Made by a program: the position numbers and the translations under genes. Of a stretch of 64,000 nucleotides of DNA, positions 9,125-16,826 are shown one piece after another. The notes under the pieces were generated by a model that had not been told where the DNA came from, made no database searches, and saw nothing but the letters and a program-made list of their open reading frames with translations. This DNA comes from Herbidospora cretacea (GTDB taxonomy: Bacteria > Actinomycetota > Actinomycetes > Streptosporangiales > Streptosporangiaceae): the NCBI RefSeq assembly GCF_001570605.1, contig NZ_BBXG01000004.1, positions 586,411-650,410 of the forward strand, in the 5' to 3' direction. Every line of letters starts with the position of its first letter. Position 1 is the first letter of the stretch.

Positions 9125-10440
9125 GCGCTCCGCCTCCCCGCGAGCAGCGCGCCGACGGCGAGGAGCGCGCCCGCCCCCACGGCCGCGCCGACCATCCGGT
9201 GCTGGCGGCGCACCCGCCGCCACACCTGCGCGTAGGGGACGGTCGAGAAGGAGACCAGCTCGTAGCGGGAGACGTAGCGGCCGGGCAGGGCCCGCTCCAG
9301 CGCGTGCTCCACCTTCTTCTGGAGCTGGAAGACCGGCGAGGCGACCTTGTCGCGCATCTCGACGAAGTTGGCCAACGCCATCCGGGCGATGGCCTCGGTG
9401 TTGTCGCGGCGGCGCTCCTCGTAGAGGGGCAGCGCCCGGGTCCAGTCGCCGCCGGTCTCGTCGAGACAGCGGTCGAGTTCGACGACGTCCTCGAAGGCGC
9501 AGTTGGCGCCCTGGCCGTAGAACGGCACGATCGCGTGGGCGGCGTCGCCGACCAGGGCGGCCTTCCCGCCGACGTGCCACGGGGCGCAGCGGACGGTGCC
9601 GAGCAGGCCGACGGGGTTGTGCCGGTAGTCCTCGACGAGGGTGGGGGCGAGCTCCATCAGGTCGGGGTAGTGCTCGGCGAAGTGGCGTTCGATCGCCGCC
9701 GGGCTGCCGATGGAGGCGAAGCTGCTGGTGCCGCTGTTGGGCCAGAACAGCGTGCAGGTGAACGAGCGGTCGGGGTTGGGCAGCGCGATCATCATGGAGG
9801 TGCCGCGCGGCCAGATGTGCAGCGCGCCCGGGGCGAGGGCGAACTCGCCGTCGCGGGGCGGGATGCGCAGTTCCTTGTAGCCGTAGTCGAGGAAGTCGAG
9901 GCTCTCGGTCAGCCCGGCGTGCGCGAGCAGCTGGGCCCGCACCGCCGAACCCGCGCCGTCGGCCCCGAGCACCACGGCCGCCCTGGCCTTCGTGGTGCCG
10001 TGGGGGGTCTCGTACGTCATCTCGCCCGTTTTGGGGTCGAGGGCGGCCAGCCGGTGGTCGAAGGCGATGCGCACGCCCGGCTGCTGGGCCGCCGCGTCGA
10101 GCAGGGCGTTGTTGAGGGCCGAGCGGCTGATCGAGTTGATCGCCCGCCGCCCGTCGTGGCTGTAGGGCTGGAAGTCGAGTTCGCCCTTCACGGGGTGGAT
10201 GACCCGGCCGCGCATCGGGAGCGCGTCGGCCATGACCTGCTCGTCGAGGCCGATCCGGCGCAGCGCGTCGAGGCCGCGCTCCGACAGGGCGAGGTTGATC
10301 GAGCGGCCCCGCTCGACGGCGCCCTCGCGGGGGTCGGGACGGCGTTCGTACAGGGCGACCCGCAGGCCCCGCCGGGCCAGGAAACAGGCGAGCAGGCAAC
10401 CGGCCAGACCGGCGCCGACCACCGCTATCTCATCGCTCAT
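9121..10440 (-). CDS. kmo: Kynurenine 3-monooxygenase
   Basis: A 439-residue class A flavoprotein hydroxylase. It has the FAD Rossmann motif VVGAGLAGCLLA (about 6-17), the DG block VLGADGAGSAVR and the late GD motif LVGDAAHAIVPFYGQGAN. Residues such as SINLALSERG match the kynurenine-hydroxylase subfamily. It makes 3-hydroxykynurenine with NADPH and O2. A hydrophobic, Gly/Ala-rich segment near the C terminus (about 417-434), followed by RRSA, looks like a membrane anchor; eukaryotic enzymes carry a comparable C-terminal membrane helix. The start overlaps the kynU stop. Confidence 0.95.
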   Translation of the reverse strand: MSDEIAVVGAGLAGCLLACFLARRGLRVALYERRPDPREGAVERGRSINLALSERGLDALRRIGLDEQVMADALPMRGRVIHPVKGELDFQPYSHDGRRAINSISRSALNNALLDAAAQQPGVRIAFDHRLAALDPKTGEMTYETPHGTTKARAAVVLGADGAGSAVRAQLLAHAGLTESLDFLDYGYKELRIPPRDGEFALAPGALHIWPRGTSMMIALPNPDRSFTCTLFWPNSGTSSFASIGSPAAIERHFAEHYPDLMELAPTLVEDYRHNPVGLLGTVRCAPWHVGGKAALVGDAAHAIVPFYGQGANCAFEDVVELDRCLDETGGDWTRALPLYEERRRDNTEAIARMALANFVEMRDKVASPVFQLQKKVEHALERALPGRYVSRYELVSFSTVPYAQVWRRVRRQHRMVGAAVGAGALLAVGALLAGRRSA

Positions 10441-11672
10441 CGGACCTCCTCGATGACGTGCGCGAGGGCGTCGGCCAGACGCCAGCAGTCGTGGTAGGTG
10501 CAGTAGAGGGGCACCGGCGCGGCCCGGACGATGTCGGGCTCCCGGGCGTCGGTGATCACACCGAACTCGAAACGCAGCCGTCTGGCCAGCTCGTGGGCGC
10601 TGCCGCCGGTGATCCGCAGGGAGAGCTGGCTGCCCCTCCGGCCGGGATCGCGCGGGGTCACCACGGTGACCGGGAGCTCGTCGAGCAGCGCTTCCAGGTA
10701 GCCGGTGAGGCGCAGGCTCCGGGCGCGCAGCTCGGCCATGCCGACCCGGTCGAAGATCTCCAGGGAGGTGCGGACCGGGCCCATGGCGTAGATCGGCGGG
10801 TTGGAGACCTGCCACGCGTCGGCCGTCGCCGGGGGACGGGAGACCGGCGCCATCTCGAAACGGGTGGCCGGTTCGGTGCTCCACCACCCCTCGAACCGCT
10901 GGACGGCCGGGTCGGCGAGGTGCCGCTCGTGCACGAACACCCCGCCGAGCGCCCCCGGCCCGGCGTTCAGGTACTTGTAGGAGCACCAGGCCGCGAAGTC
11001 GGGCCCCCACTCGTGCAGCTCCAGCGGGACGTTCCCGGCGGCGTGCGCCAGGTCCCAGCCGACCAGCGCGCCGGCCTCGTGCCCCGCGCGGGTGATCGCC
11101 GGGATGTCCATGAGCTCGCCGGTGAGGTAGTTGACCCCGCCGAGCAGCACCAGCGCGACCTCGTGGCCCTCATGGGCGAGGTAGCTGAGCACGTCGGCGG
11201 GGTCCAGCCGGACCACCGTCGCGTCGGGGTCCAGGCCGTGGAAGCGGGCCTGACTGCGGACCGCGTAGCTGTCGGACGGGAAGGCCGTGTCCTCGATGAC
11301 GATCTTCGTGCGAGTGCCGGCCGGCCGGTAGAAGGACACCATCAGCAGGTGCAGGTTGACCGTCAGCGAGTTCATCACCACGGTCTCCGACGGCAGCGCG
11401 CCGACCAGGCGGGCCGCGGTGCCGGTGAGGAACTCGTGGTAGGGCAGCCACGGACGGGCCGCGTCGAGATGGCCCTCGACGCCGAGCCTCGCCCAGGCGT
11501 CGAGGTCGCCGAGCAGGTCGCTCCTGGTGGCCCGGGGCTGCAGCCCCAGGGAGTTGCCGGCCAGGTAGGCGGTCTCGGCGTACCGGCCGCCCTCGGCGGG
11601 GGGAACGTGGAACAGGTCGCGGTGGCCCGGGTCGGCGGCGTCGCGCCGGAGGGCCTCGGCCTCGGTGAACAT
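10437..11672 (-). CDS. kynU: Kynureninase
   Basis: A 411-residue PLP enzyme cleaving 3-hydroxykynurenine to 3-hydroxyanthranilate and alanine. It shows AGNSLGLQP near the N terminus, the phosphate-binding region around NSLTVNLHLL, the PLP-binding Asp in GWDLAHAAGN and the Schiff-base lysine in CSYKYLNAGPG (Lys233). Length and motifs are normal for kynureninase. It follows kynA with a 10-base gap and overlaps kmo downstream. Confidence 0.96.
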   Translation of the reverse strand: MFTEAEALRRDAADPGHRDLFHVPPAEGGRYAETAYLAGNSLGLQPRATRSDLLGDLDAWARLGVEGHLDAARPWLPYHEFLTGTAARLVGALPSETVVMNSLTVNLHLLMVSFYRPAGTRTKIVIEDTAFPSDSYAVRSQARFHGLDPDATVVRLDPADVLSYLAHEGHEVALVLLGGVNYLTGELMDIPAITRAGHEAGALVGWDLAHAAGNVPLELHEWGPDFAAWCSYKYLNAGPGALGGVFVHERHLADPAVQRFEGWWSTEPATRFEMAPVSRPPATADAWQVSNPPIYAMGPVRTSLEIFDRVGMAELRARSLRLTGYLEALLDELPVTVVTPRDPGRRGSQLSLRITGGSAHELARRLRFEFGVITDAREPDIVRAAPVPLYCTYHDCWRLADALAHVIEEVR

Positions 11673-11682
11673 CGCCGCCCCC

Positions 11683-12567
11683 TCAGACCAGGGTCCTGGC
11701 GGACCACAGTTCGGGGAAGACCACGCGGGCCATGCTGCGGCGCAGCCAGTTCGCCCCGGCCGAGCCGCCGCTGCCGGCCTTCTCGCCCATGGTCCGCTGC
11801 ACCGCCTTGAGGTGCTGCCAGCGCCAGTCGGCGAATCCGTCGGCCAGTCCGGTGAGCGCCTCGCCGAGCGACCAGAGGTGGTTGCCGGGGGTGTTCTCCC
11901 GGTAGATCTCGACCCAGGCGGCCTCGACGGCGGGGTGGCCCTCGTGCTCGACGGCCACGTCGCGGTCCAGCAGGTCGCGGGGGATGGCGAAGCCCTGGCG
12001 GGCGAGCGCCGCGATGACGTCGTCCCACAGGCTGGGCGCGCGCAGCGTCTCCTGGAGGGCGGCGTACACCTCGGGCTGGCGGTGGAAGGGCCGCAGCAGC
12101 GTCGCGCTGCGCAGGCCCAGGAGGAGCTCCAGGTGCCGGTACATGGCCGACTGGAAGCCCGAGGCCTCGCCCAGCTGGTCGCGGAAGCGGTTGAAGTCGG
12201 CCGGGGTCATCCAGTCGAGCCCGCGCCAGGCGGCGTTGAGCCCCTCGATGTCCAGAGTGGCCCGCTTCAGCGGGGCGAGCGCGCCCCAGACGTCGTCCTC
12301 GCGCAGCAGCCGCTGGGCCTCGCGCAGTTCGAAGCAGGTCAGGCCGAAGTACAGCTCCATGATCTGGCTGACCATGAGGAAGGACATCTCGCCCGGGTCC
12401 TTGCTGATGGTCTGCTGGAGCGAGTGCAGGGTGTCGGCGTGCACGTAGACGTCGTAGGGCAGGCCGTCGGCGTACTCCAGGGTGGGGTTCCCGCCGTTGG
12501 CGGCGGCCCTGGCGGCGCGCGTGCTGTTCGTGCTCTCCACGGACCTCATGCTCCACCAAACGGTCAT
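11683..12567 (-). CDS. kynA: Tryptophan 2,3-dioxygenase
   Basis: A 294-residue haem dioxygenase and first gene of the operon, converting L-tryptophan to N-formylkynurenine. It shows LEYADGLPYDVYV, the helical core HQ/QIMELYFGLT, ASGFQS, the R/E substrate region and the proximal haem histidine in WRWQHLKAVQRTMG (His252). The cytosolic tetramer uses haem b. The start at 12567 gives a slightly long N terminus; an internal ATG at 12549 is equally possible, and neither has a convincing ribosome site. A dyad upstream (12605-12625) may bind the divergently encoded Lrp-type regulator. Confidence 0.95.
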   Translation of the reverse strand: MTVWWSMRSVESTNSTRAARAAANGGNPTLEYADGLPYDVYVHADTLHSLQQTISKDPGEMSFLMVSQIMELYFGLTCFELREAQRLLREDDVWGALAPLKRATLDIEGLNAAWRGLDWMTPADFNRFRDQLGEASGFQSAMYRHLELLLGLRSATLLRPFHRQPEVYAALQETLRAPSLWDDVIAALARQGFAIPRDLLDRDVAVEHEGHPAVEAAWVEIYRENTPGNHLWSLGEALTGLADGFADWRWQHLKAVQRTMGEKAGSGGSAGANWLRRSMARVVFPELWSARTLV

Positions 12568-12604
12568 CTGTCGAGAAGGAGCACTTAAAGGTACGATTCA
12601 CCCC

Positions 12605-12625
12605 TGGCCTGTGGTTTCACGGCCA
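12605..12625. promoter_or_regulatory. Dyad in the kynA/Lrp divergent promoter region
   Basis: A 21-base imperfect palindrome with outer arms TGGCC and GGCCA and inner GTG/CAC offset by a one-base bulge. It sits in the middle of the 92-base gap between kynA and the Lrp/AsnC gene. Position and symmetry suit an operator, most simply for the Lrp-type protein, but that is inference. Confidence 0.4.
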
Positions 12626-12659
12626 AACCGCTCAACCGCTTAACGAACCGAAGGTCCCC

Positions 12660-13109
12660 ATGGACGATATGGATTGGGCGCTGCTGCGCGAGCTTCAGGT
12701 CGACGCGCGGCTGTCCTTCAGCGAGCTGTCCCGGCGGGTCCACCTGTCGCCGCCCGCCGTGGCCGAACGGGTGCGGCGGCTGGAGGAGACCGGCGTCATC
12801 TCCGGCTACCACGCCCGGGTCGACCTCACCCGGACTGGCTGGCCGGTGATGGCGATCATCCGGATGTCCTGTTACGGCCCCCGCTGCATGCTCCGCGACC
12901 CGGCGGTCGCCGAATGGCCGGAGGTCCTGGAGATCCACCGCATCACCGGCGACGCCTGCTGCATCCTCAAGGTCGCCGCCGAGTCGATGGACGCCTTCGA
13001 GCACGTGATCGACCGCCTCGCGCCCTACGGCCAGCCGTCGAGCACGATGGTGCTGTCGACCCCGCTCCCGTGGCACTCCGTCACGCCGCCGCGGACCTCG
13101 TCCGCCTGA
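12660..13109 (+). CDS. Lrp/AsnC-family transcriptional regulator
   Basis: A 149-residue regulator with an N-terminal winged helix-turn-helix (DWALLRELQVDARLSFSELS, then VHLSPPAVAERVRRLEETGVI) and a C-terminal RAM ligand-binding/oligomerisation domain (residues about 65-145). Lrp/AsnC proteins commonly sense an amino acid and control its degradation genes. Here the gene is transcribed away from kynA across 92 bases, so tryptophan or kynurenine is the most likely effector (inference). Its 3' end overlaps the opposing LLM gene by 29 bases. The start at 12660 has a weak AAGG upstream. Confidence 0.93.
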   Translation: MDDMDWALLRELQVDARLSFSELSRRVHLSPPAVAERVRRLEETGVISGYHARVDLTRTGWPVMAIIRMSCYGPRCMLRDPAVAEWPEVLEIHRITGDACCILKVAAESMDAFEHVIDRLAPYGQPSSTMVLSTPLPWHSVTPPRTSSA

Positions 13110-14109
13110 GTTCGGGCAGCACCGCCGACCCCAGGAGTTCCACCCCGCGCCGGTCGCTCAGCCCGTGGGGGGTGCCGAACTCGACCCGGCGCACCCCCGC
13201 GTCGATGAGCGCCTGGGCCTGCGAGGCGACGTGGTCGGGGGTGCCCGCGAAGGCGAACAGGTCGAGCAGGTCGCCCGGGATGAGCTTGCCCGCCTCGTCG
13301 TGGCGGCCGGCGTCGACCAGCTCCTTCACCCGGGCCACCAGGTCGGCCGGGATCTCCAGGGTGGGGTCGAGCCCGGCCACCACCGCGAGGTACATGGCCA
13401 CCTCCGCCCGCGCCCGCGAACGCGCCGCCGCGCCGTCGGTGTCGACGACGGTGACCGCGCCGAGCACGATCCCGACGTCCTCGGCGTCCCGTCCGGCGGC
13501 CTCCGCGCCCGGCCGCAGCCGCTCGCGGATCACCTTCACCATGTCCGGGTTGGCGCTGCCGCCCACCTTGATCTCGTCGGCGACGCGCCCGGCCAGCGCC
13601 GCGCCCTTCGCGCCCCACGCGCCGAGCAGCAGCGGCGGGTCGGGGCGGTGCACCGGGTAGCGCAGCGTGGTGCCCGGGGCCAGCCGGAACACCTTCCCCT
13701 CGAACCCTCCGGCGTCGCCGCGCAGCAGCCGGTAGACGACCTGCGCCGACTCCTCCAGGGTGGTCAGCGGGTGCTGCTGGTCGATGCCGACCGCGCCCAG
13801 CCAGGTGCCCCGCGCCAGGCCGAGGTAGGCCCGGCCCTCCGAGGCCAGGTCGAGCGCGGCGATCTGGCCCGCGATCTCGTAGGGAGCCAGCGAGTAGGGG
13901 TTCAGGCAGGCCACGCCCAGGCGCACCCGCTCGGTGGCGGCGGCCATCTCCAGCAGGGGGAAGATCGGCGGCTGGTACATGAGGTCGCCGAAGACGGTCA
14001 GCACGTCGAAGCCGTGGTCCTCGGCGCTGCGGGCCAGCTCCGCGTAGTCGCCCGCGCCCTTGTCGCTCTGGAGGCCGAGCCCGATCTCCACGGTGCGCGC
14101 GGTGGTCAC
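13081..14109 (-). CDS. LLM-class (luciferase-like) flavin/F420 oxidoreductase
   Basis: A 342-residue TIM-barrel bacterial-luciferase-like oxidoreductase. Family features include SAEDHGFDVLTVFGD, the RVRLGVACLNPYSLAPYEIA strand-loop, GRAYLGLARGTW, and PPLLLGAWGAKGAALAGRVADEI near the cofactor pocket. In actinobacteria such proteins use F420 or FMN. The GTG at 14109 overlaps the stop of the TIGR04076-like gene. It forms the second half of the divergon with the peptide-importer operon, which encodes another LLM enzyme, so the two may act on the same compound or its product. Confidence 0.9.
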   Translation of the reverse strand: MTTARTVEIGLGLQSDKGAGDYAELARSAEDHGFDVLTVFGDLMYQPPIFPLLEMAAATERVRLGVACLNPYSLAPYEIAGQIAALDLASEGRAYLGLARGTWLGAVGIDQQHPLTTLEESAQVVYRLLRGDAGGFEGKVFRLAPGTTLRYPVHRPDPPLLLGAWGAKGAALAGRVADEIKVGGSANPDMVKVIRERLRPGAEAAGRDAEDVGIVLGAVTVVDTDGAAARSRARAEVAMYLAVVAGLDPTLEIPADLVARVKELVDAGRHDEAGKLIPGDLLDLFAFAGTPDHVASQAQALIDAGVRRVEFGTPHGLSDRRGVELLGSAVLPELRRTRSAAA

Positions 14110-14426
14110 GTCAGGTCCGCCGAGTTCATCCGCCGCCGGCAGGTGCGCGAGACCTGCATGATCAGGCGCTCCTCCGGGTCGGGGCAGGCGAACTGGGTGT
14201 CCTGGGCCAGCCAGTCGCCCGCCGCCAGGTCGCGCTGCTTGGCCGCGAGGAAGGGCAGCACGGAGGCCAGGGCGTAGACGCAGAAGTGCTTGCCGTCGGG
14301 GATCTTCAGGTGGGCGCTGTCGGTCAGGTCGAAGTGGTCGCCGACGTTCATGCCGCAGACCGACCGGCCCTCGATGCGTTCGACGGTGACCCGGAGGTCG
14401 TAGATCTCCATGTCGGGCTCGGTCAT
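14106..14426 (-). CDS. TIGR04076-family protein of unknown function
   Basis: A 106-residue small soluble protein. The blocks GRSVCGMNVGDHFDL, IPDGKHFCVYALASVLPFL, AAKQR, and CPDPEERLIMQV match the TIGR04076 family as I know it. Family members are small cytoplasmic proteins of unknown biochemical role, often next to oxidoreductases or HTH regulators. The several cysteines could bind a metal, but that is speculation. It is joined by 4-base overlaps to the XRE-cupin regulator upstream and the LLM gene downstream, so it belongs to the regulated unit. Confidence 0.82.
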   Translation of the reverse strand: MTEPDMEIYDLRVTVERIEGRSVCGMNVGDHFDLTDSAHLKIPDGKHFCVYALASVLPFLAAKQRDLAAGDWLAQDTQFACPDPEERLIMQVSRTCRRRMNSADLT

Positions 14427-14959
14427 GGTGTCGGGGGGTTTATGGCCAAGACGATCTCCGTGTTGGTCGCAGAGTCATTCAGGTAGCGGTGCGGCCGGTT
14501 GGAGTCGAGCGTCAGGCTCTCGCCCGCCGCGACGGTGTAGCTCGACCGCTCGACCTGGACGGTGAGAGTGCCGGAGACGACGTACACGCACTCCATGGAC
14601 GGGTGGCTCCACAGTTCCTCGCTGGAGACCTCGCCCGGGGCCAGCACGGCGTGGAGCACCTCGAGCTGCCCGTTGCCGGGGGTCAGCCGCTCGTAGCGGA
14701 TCTGGCCGTTGGGCGCGCCGAGGGTGGTGCGCTCGCCGGGCCGGCTGATCCACACCGCGGGCGCGGCCGGGTCTTCGAACAGCGAGGCGATGGACGCGCC
14801 GAAGACCCCGGCCAGGCGGCGCAGGGTCGACAGGCTCGGCTCGGTGACGCCCCGCTCGATCTGGCTGAGCAGCGTCGGGGAGACCCCGGCCTGCTCGGCC
14901 AGGGCGCGCAGGCTCATCCCCCGTTCGGTGCGCAGCTCGTGCAAGCGATCTCCGATCAC
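14423..14959 (-). CDS. XRE-family regulator with C-terminal cupin domain
   Basis: A 178-residue protein. Residues 5-60 form an XRE helix-turn-helix (LRALAEQAGVSPTLLSQIERG), and residues about 100-175 a cupin sensor domain (EELWSHPSMECVYVVSGTLTV, with late HRYLN). XRE-cupin proteins typically repress catabolic operons until a pathway compound binds the cupin. The start is GTG at 14959 with AAGGA upstream. Both its own promoter and that of the divergent importer operon carry the same palindrome directly after the -10 box, which supports autoregulation and repression of both arms. The ligand is unknown. Confidence 0.92.
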   Translation of the reverse strand: MIGDRLHELRTERGMSLRALAEQAGVSPTLLSQIERGVTEPSLSTLRRLAGVFGASIASLFEDPAAPAVWISRPGERTTLGAPNGQIRYERLTPGNGQLEVLHAVLAPGEVSSEELWSHPSMECVYVVSGTLTVQVERSSYTVAAGESLTLDSNRPHRYLNDSATNTEIVLAINPPTP

Positions 14960-14991
14960 CTACGCCGTCCTTCCTACCATCGCAGTGTCAC

Positions 14992-15008
14992 GTGCAGGTT
15001 AACTACAC
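14992..15008. promoter_or_regulatory. Operator copy A, regulator side
   Basis: GTGCAGGTTAACTACAC, a palindrome of the form GTGCAG-N5-CTRCAC. It lies 11 bases after the -10 box of the leftward promoter, where a bound repressor would block transcription of the XRE-cupin gene. It shares architecture with copy B at 15127-15143. Confidence 0.72.
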
Positions 15009-15019
15009 GCGTGGGCAGC

Positions 15020-15048
15020 ACCGTAAGGGTGCCGATGTTCGCCGTCAA
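15020..15048 (-). promoter_or_regulatory. Promoter of the XRE-cupin/TIGR04076/LLM unit
   Basis: Reading leftward, TTGACG (complement of 15043-15048) and TACGGT (complement of 15020-15025) are separated by exactly 17 bases. Both are good matches to the housekeeping actinobacterial consensus. Transcription would start near 15013. Confidence 0.62.
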
Positions 15049-15085
15049 CAGACAGTTGTGAGCAGGTGATCAGCGGTGACGGGTC

Positions 15086-15115
15086 TTGACGCGGTCGCTG
15101 CCCACGGCCTAGCGT
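15086..15115 (+). promoter_or_regulatory. Promoter of the peptide-importer operon
   Basis: TTGACG (15086-15091) and TAGCGT (15110-15115) with an 18-base spacer. The predicted start, near 15122, falls at the edge of operator copy B, so repressor binding would directly prevent initiation. Confidence 0.62.
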
Positions 15116-15123
15116 GCCCGGTC

Positions 15124-15146
15124 AACGTGCAGTAAGGCTGCACGTT
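15124..15146. promoter_or_regulatory. Operator copy B, importer side
   Basis: A perfect 9-base inverted repeat, AACGTGCAG and CTGCACGTT, around a 5-base centre. Its core GTGCAGTAAGGCTGCAC has the same layout as copy A. It overlaps the likely transcription start of the importer operon. Confidence 0.75.
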
Positions 15147-15239
15147 CGGCTGTGGCCTCGTGCCGCCGCCGCTCAGGAGAGTCATGACATCGCCCCATAT
15201 GTCTGAGCGGGCCCCCGTAGCCCGGCCTTGGAGTCCCTC

Positions 15240-16826
15240 ATGAAGATCCGCCGGTCTGTCGGTGCGCTCACCGCCGCTGTGGCCCTGAGCCTGCTCGCCG
15301 CCTGCGGCGGTGGCAACGCCGCCGCTCCGTCCTCGCCCGGCGGGCAGGGCGGCAAGACCCTCGTCATCGACACCGCCTTCCAGCTCAAGACGACCGACCC
15401 CGCCCGCATGTACGAGCCCTCGGGTCTGCTGATCGACCAGACGATCTACGACACGCTGCTCACCTTCAAGGGCAGCGACGTGACCAAGCCGGTCCCGGCG
15501 CTCGCGGAGTCGTTCACCGCCTCCGACGACGCCAAGACCTTCACGTTCAAGCTGCGCACCGACGCGAAGTTCTCCGACGGCACCCCGGTCACCTCGGCCG
15601 ACGTCGCCTTCTCGCTCAACCGCGTGAAGAACGTCAAGGGCAACCCGTCGTTCCTGATGGCGGGCCTCACGGTCACCGCGCCCGACCCCGCCACCGTCGT
15701 GATCGCCAGCGAGGAGCCGAACACCGCCATCCCGTTCATCCTGCCGAACCCCGCCCTGGGGATCGTCAACTCGGCGGTGGCCAAGAAGAACGGCGCCACG
15801 GACGCCGAGGACGCCGACAAGACCGACACCGCCGAGGCGTTCTTCAACAAGCAGTCGCAGGGCAGCGGCCCGTACGTCCTGGAGAGCTACAGCACCACCT
15901 CGCAGGTCGTGCTGAAGCTGAACGAGAACTACTGGGGCCCCAAGCCCGTGTACTCCAAGGTCGTCGTGCGCAACACGCAGGCCAACGTGCAGCGGCTCAA
16001 CGTGCAGAAGGGCGAGTCGCAGATCGCGGTGGACCTGTCGCCCGAGCAGGCCAAGGGCATGGGCGACCTCCAGGTCGTCAACGGCGCCTCGCCGAACGTG
16101 TTCTTCCTGTTCGCCAACGACAACCCGGAGATCTCCAAGATCTCCTCGAACCCGAAGTTCCAGGAGGCGGTGCGGTACGGCGTCGACTACCAGGGACTCG
16201 TCGACCTGGCCGGTGAGGGAGCCGTGCAGGCGCCCGGCATCGTCCCCTCGCTCTTCCTCGGCGCGCTTCCGGCCGCCGACGGGATCAAGCGCGACGTCGA
16301 GAAGGCCAAGGCCGCGCTGGCGGCGTCGGGCCTGCAGAACCCGACGGTCAAGCTGAACTACCCGAGCGACGTGCAGGTCAACGGCCTCAACTTCGGCGAC
16401 CTCGCCGCCCGCGTGCAGGCCAACCTCAAGGAGGTCGGCATCAACGTGGAGCTGGCCCCGGCGTCGGTGCAGACCGCGCTGGAGTCCTACCGGGGCGGCA
16501 CCGAGGAGATGGGCCTGTGGCAGTGGGGCCCGGACTTCCCCGACCCCAGCAACTACCTCAACTTCCTGCCGGCCCAGACCGTGGGCCTGCGCGCCGGATG
16601 GGCCGAGGGCGCGTCCCCCGACCTGGAGGAGCTCGGCGCCAAGGCCCGCACCACCGTCGACGACGCCGCCCGCTCGGCGCTGTACGTCGACATCCAGCAC
16701 AAGATGAACGAGGCCGGCCCGATCATTCCGCTGATCCAGCCGGCCCAGATCCTGGTCGGCGCCAAGTCGGTGCGCAACCTCCAGTCCAACGCCCTCTGGC
16801 TGGTCAACGTCCGTGAGCTCGGCTAA
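15240..16826 (+). CDS. Peptide-type ABC transporter substrate-binding lipoprotein
   Basis: A 528-residue family 5 (dipeptide/oligopeptide) solute-binding protein. A lipoprotein signal ends in LLAAC, with Cys22 as the lipidated residue. The family signature region is GLLIDQTIYDTLLTF with LAESFTASDDAKTFTFKLR. The ATG at 15240 is preferred over an upstream TTG because GGAG lies 6 bases before it and the lipobox is then correctly placed. It is the first gene of the operon, directly behind operator B. Family members bind peptides, nickel, opines and other amides, so the ligand is not fixed. Confidence 0.93.
   Translation: MKIRRSVGALTAAVALSLLAACGGGNAAAPSSPGGQGGKTLVIDTAFQLKTTDPARMYEPSGLLIDQTIYDTLLTFKGSDVTKPVPALAESFTASDDAKTFTFKLRTDAKFSDGTPVTSADVAFSLNRVKNVKGNPSFLMAGLTVTAPDPATVVIASEEPNTAIPFILPNPALGIVNSAVAKKNGATDAEDADKTDTAEAFFNKQSQGSGPYVLESYSTTSQVVLKLNENYWGPKPVYSKVVVRNTQANVQRLNVQKGESQIAVDLSPEQAKGMGDLQVVNGASPNVFFLFANDNPEISKISSNPKFQEAVRYGVDYQGLVDLAGEGAVQAPGIVPSLFLGALPAADGIKRDVEKAKAALAASGLQNPTVKLNYPSDVQVNGLNFGDLAARVQANLKEVGINVELAPASVQTALESYRGGTEEMGLWQWGPDFPDPSNYLNFLPAQTVGLRAGWAEGASPDLEELGAKARTTVDDAARSALYVDIQHKMNEAGPIIPLIQPAQILVGAKSVRNLQSNALWLVNVRELG

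Noticed and set aside
9125..10399. In-frame extension of the semialdehyde dehydrogenase upstream to 10399
   Set aside because: It lies wholly over the kmo gene in another frame, is Arg/Pro-rich and lacks any fold; the ATG overlapping the kmo stop gives the right ALDH start.
1187..12567. Kynurenine genes as part of an antibiotic cluster
   Set aside because: The complete lower pathway to acetyl-CoA is present and no peptide synthetase or tailoring genes are nearby, so catabolism is the better reading.
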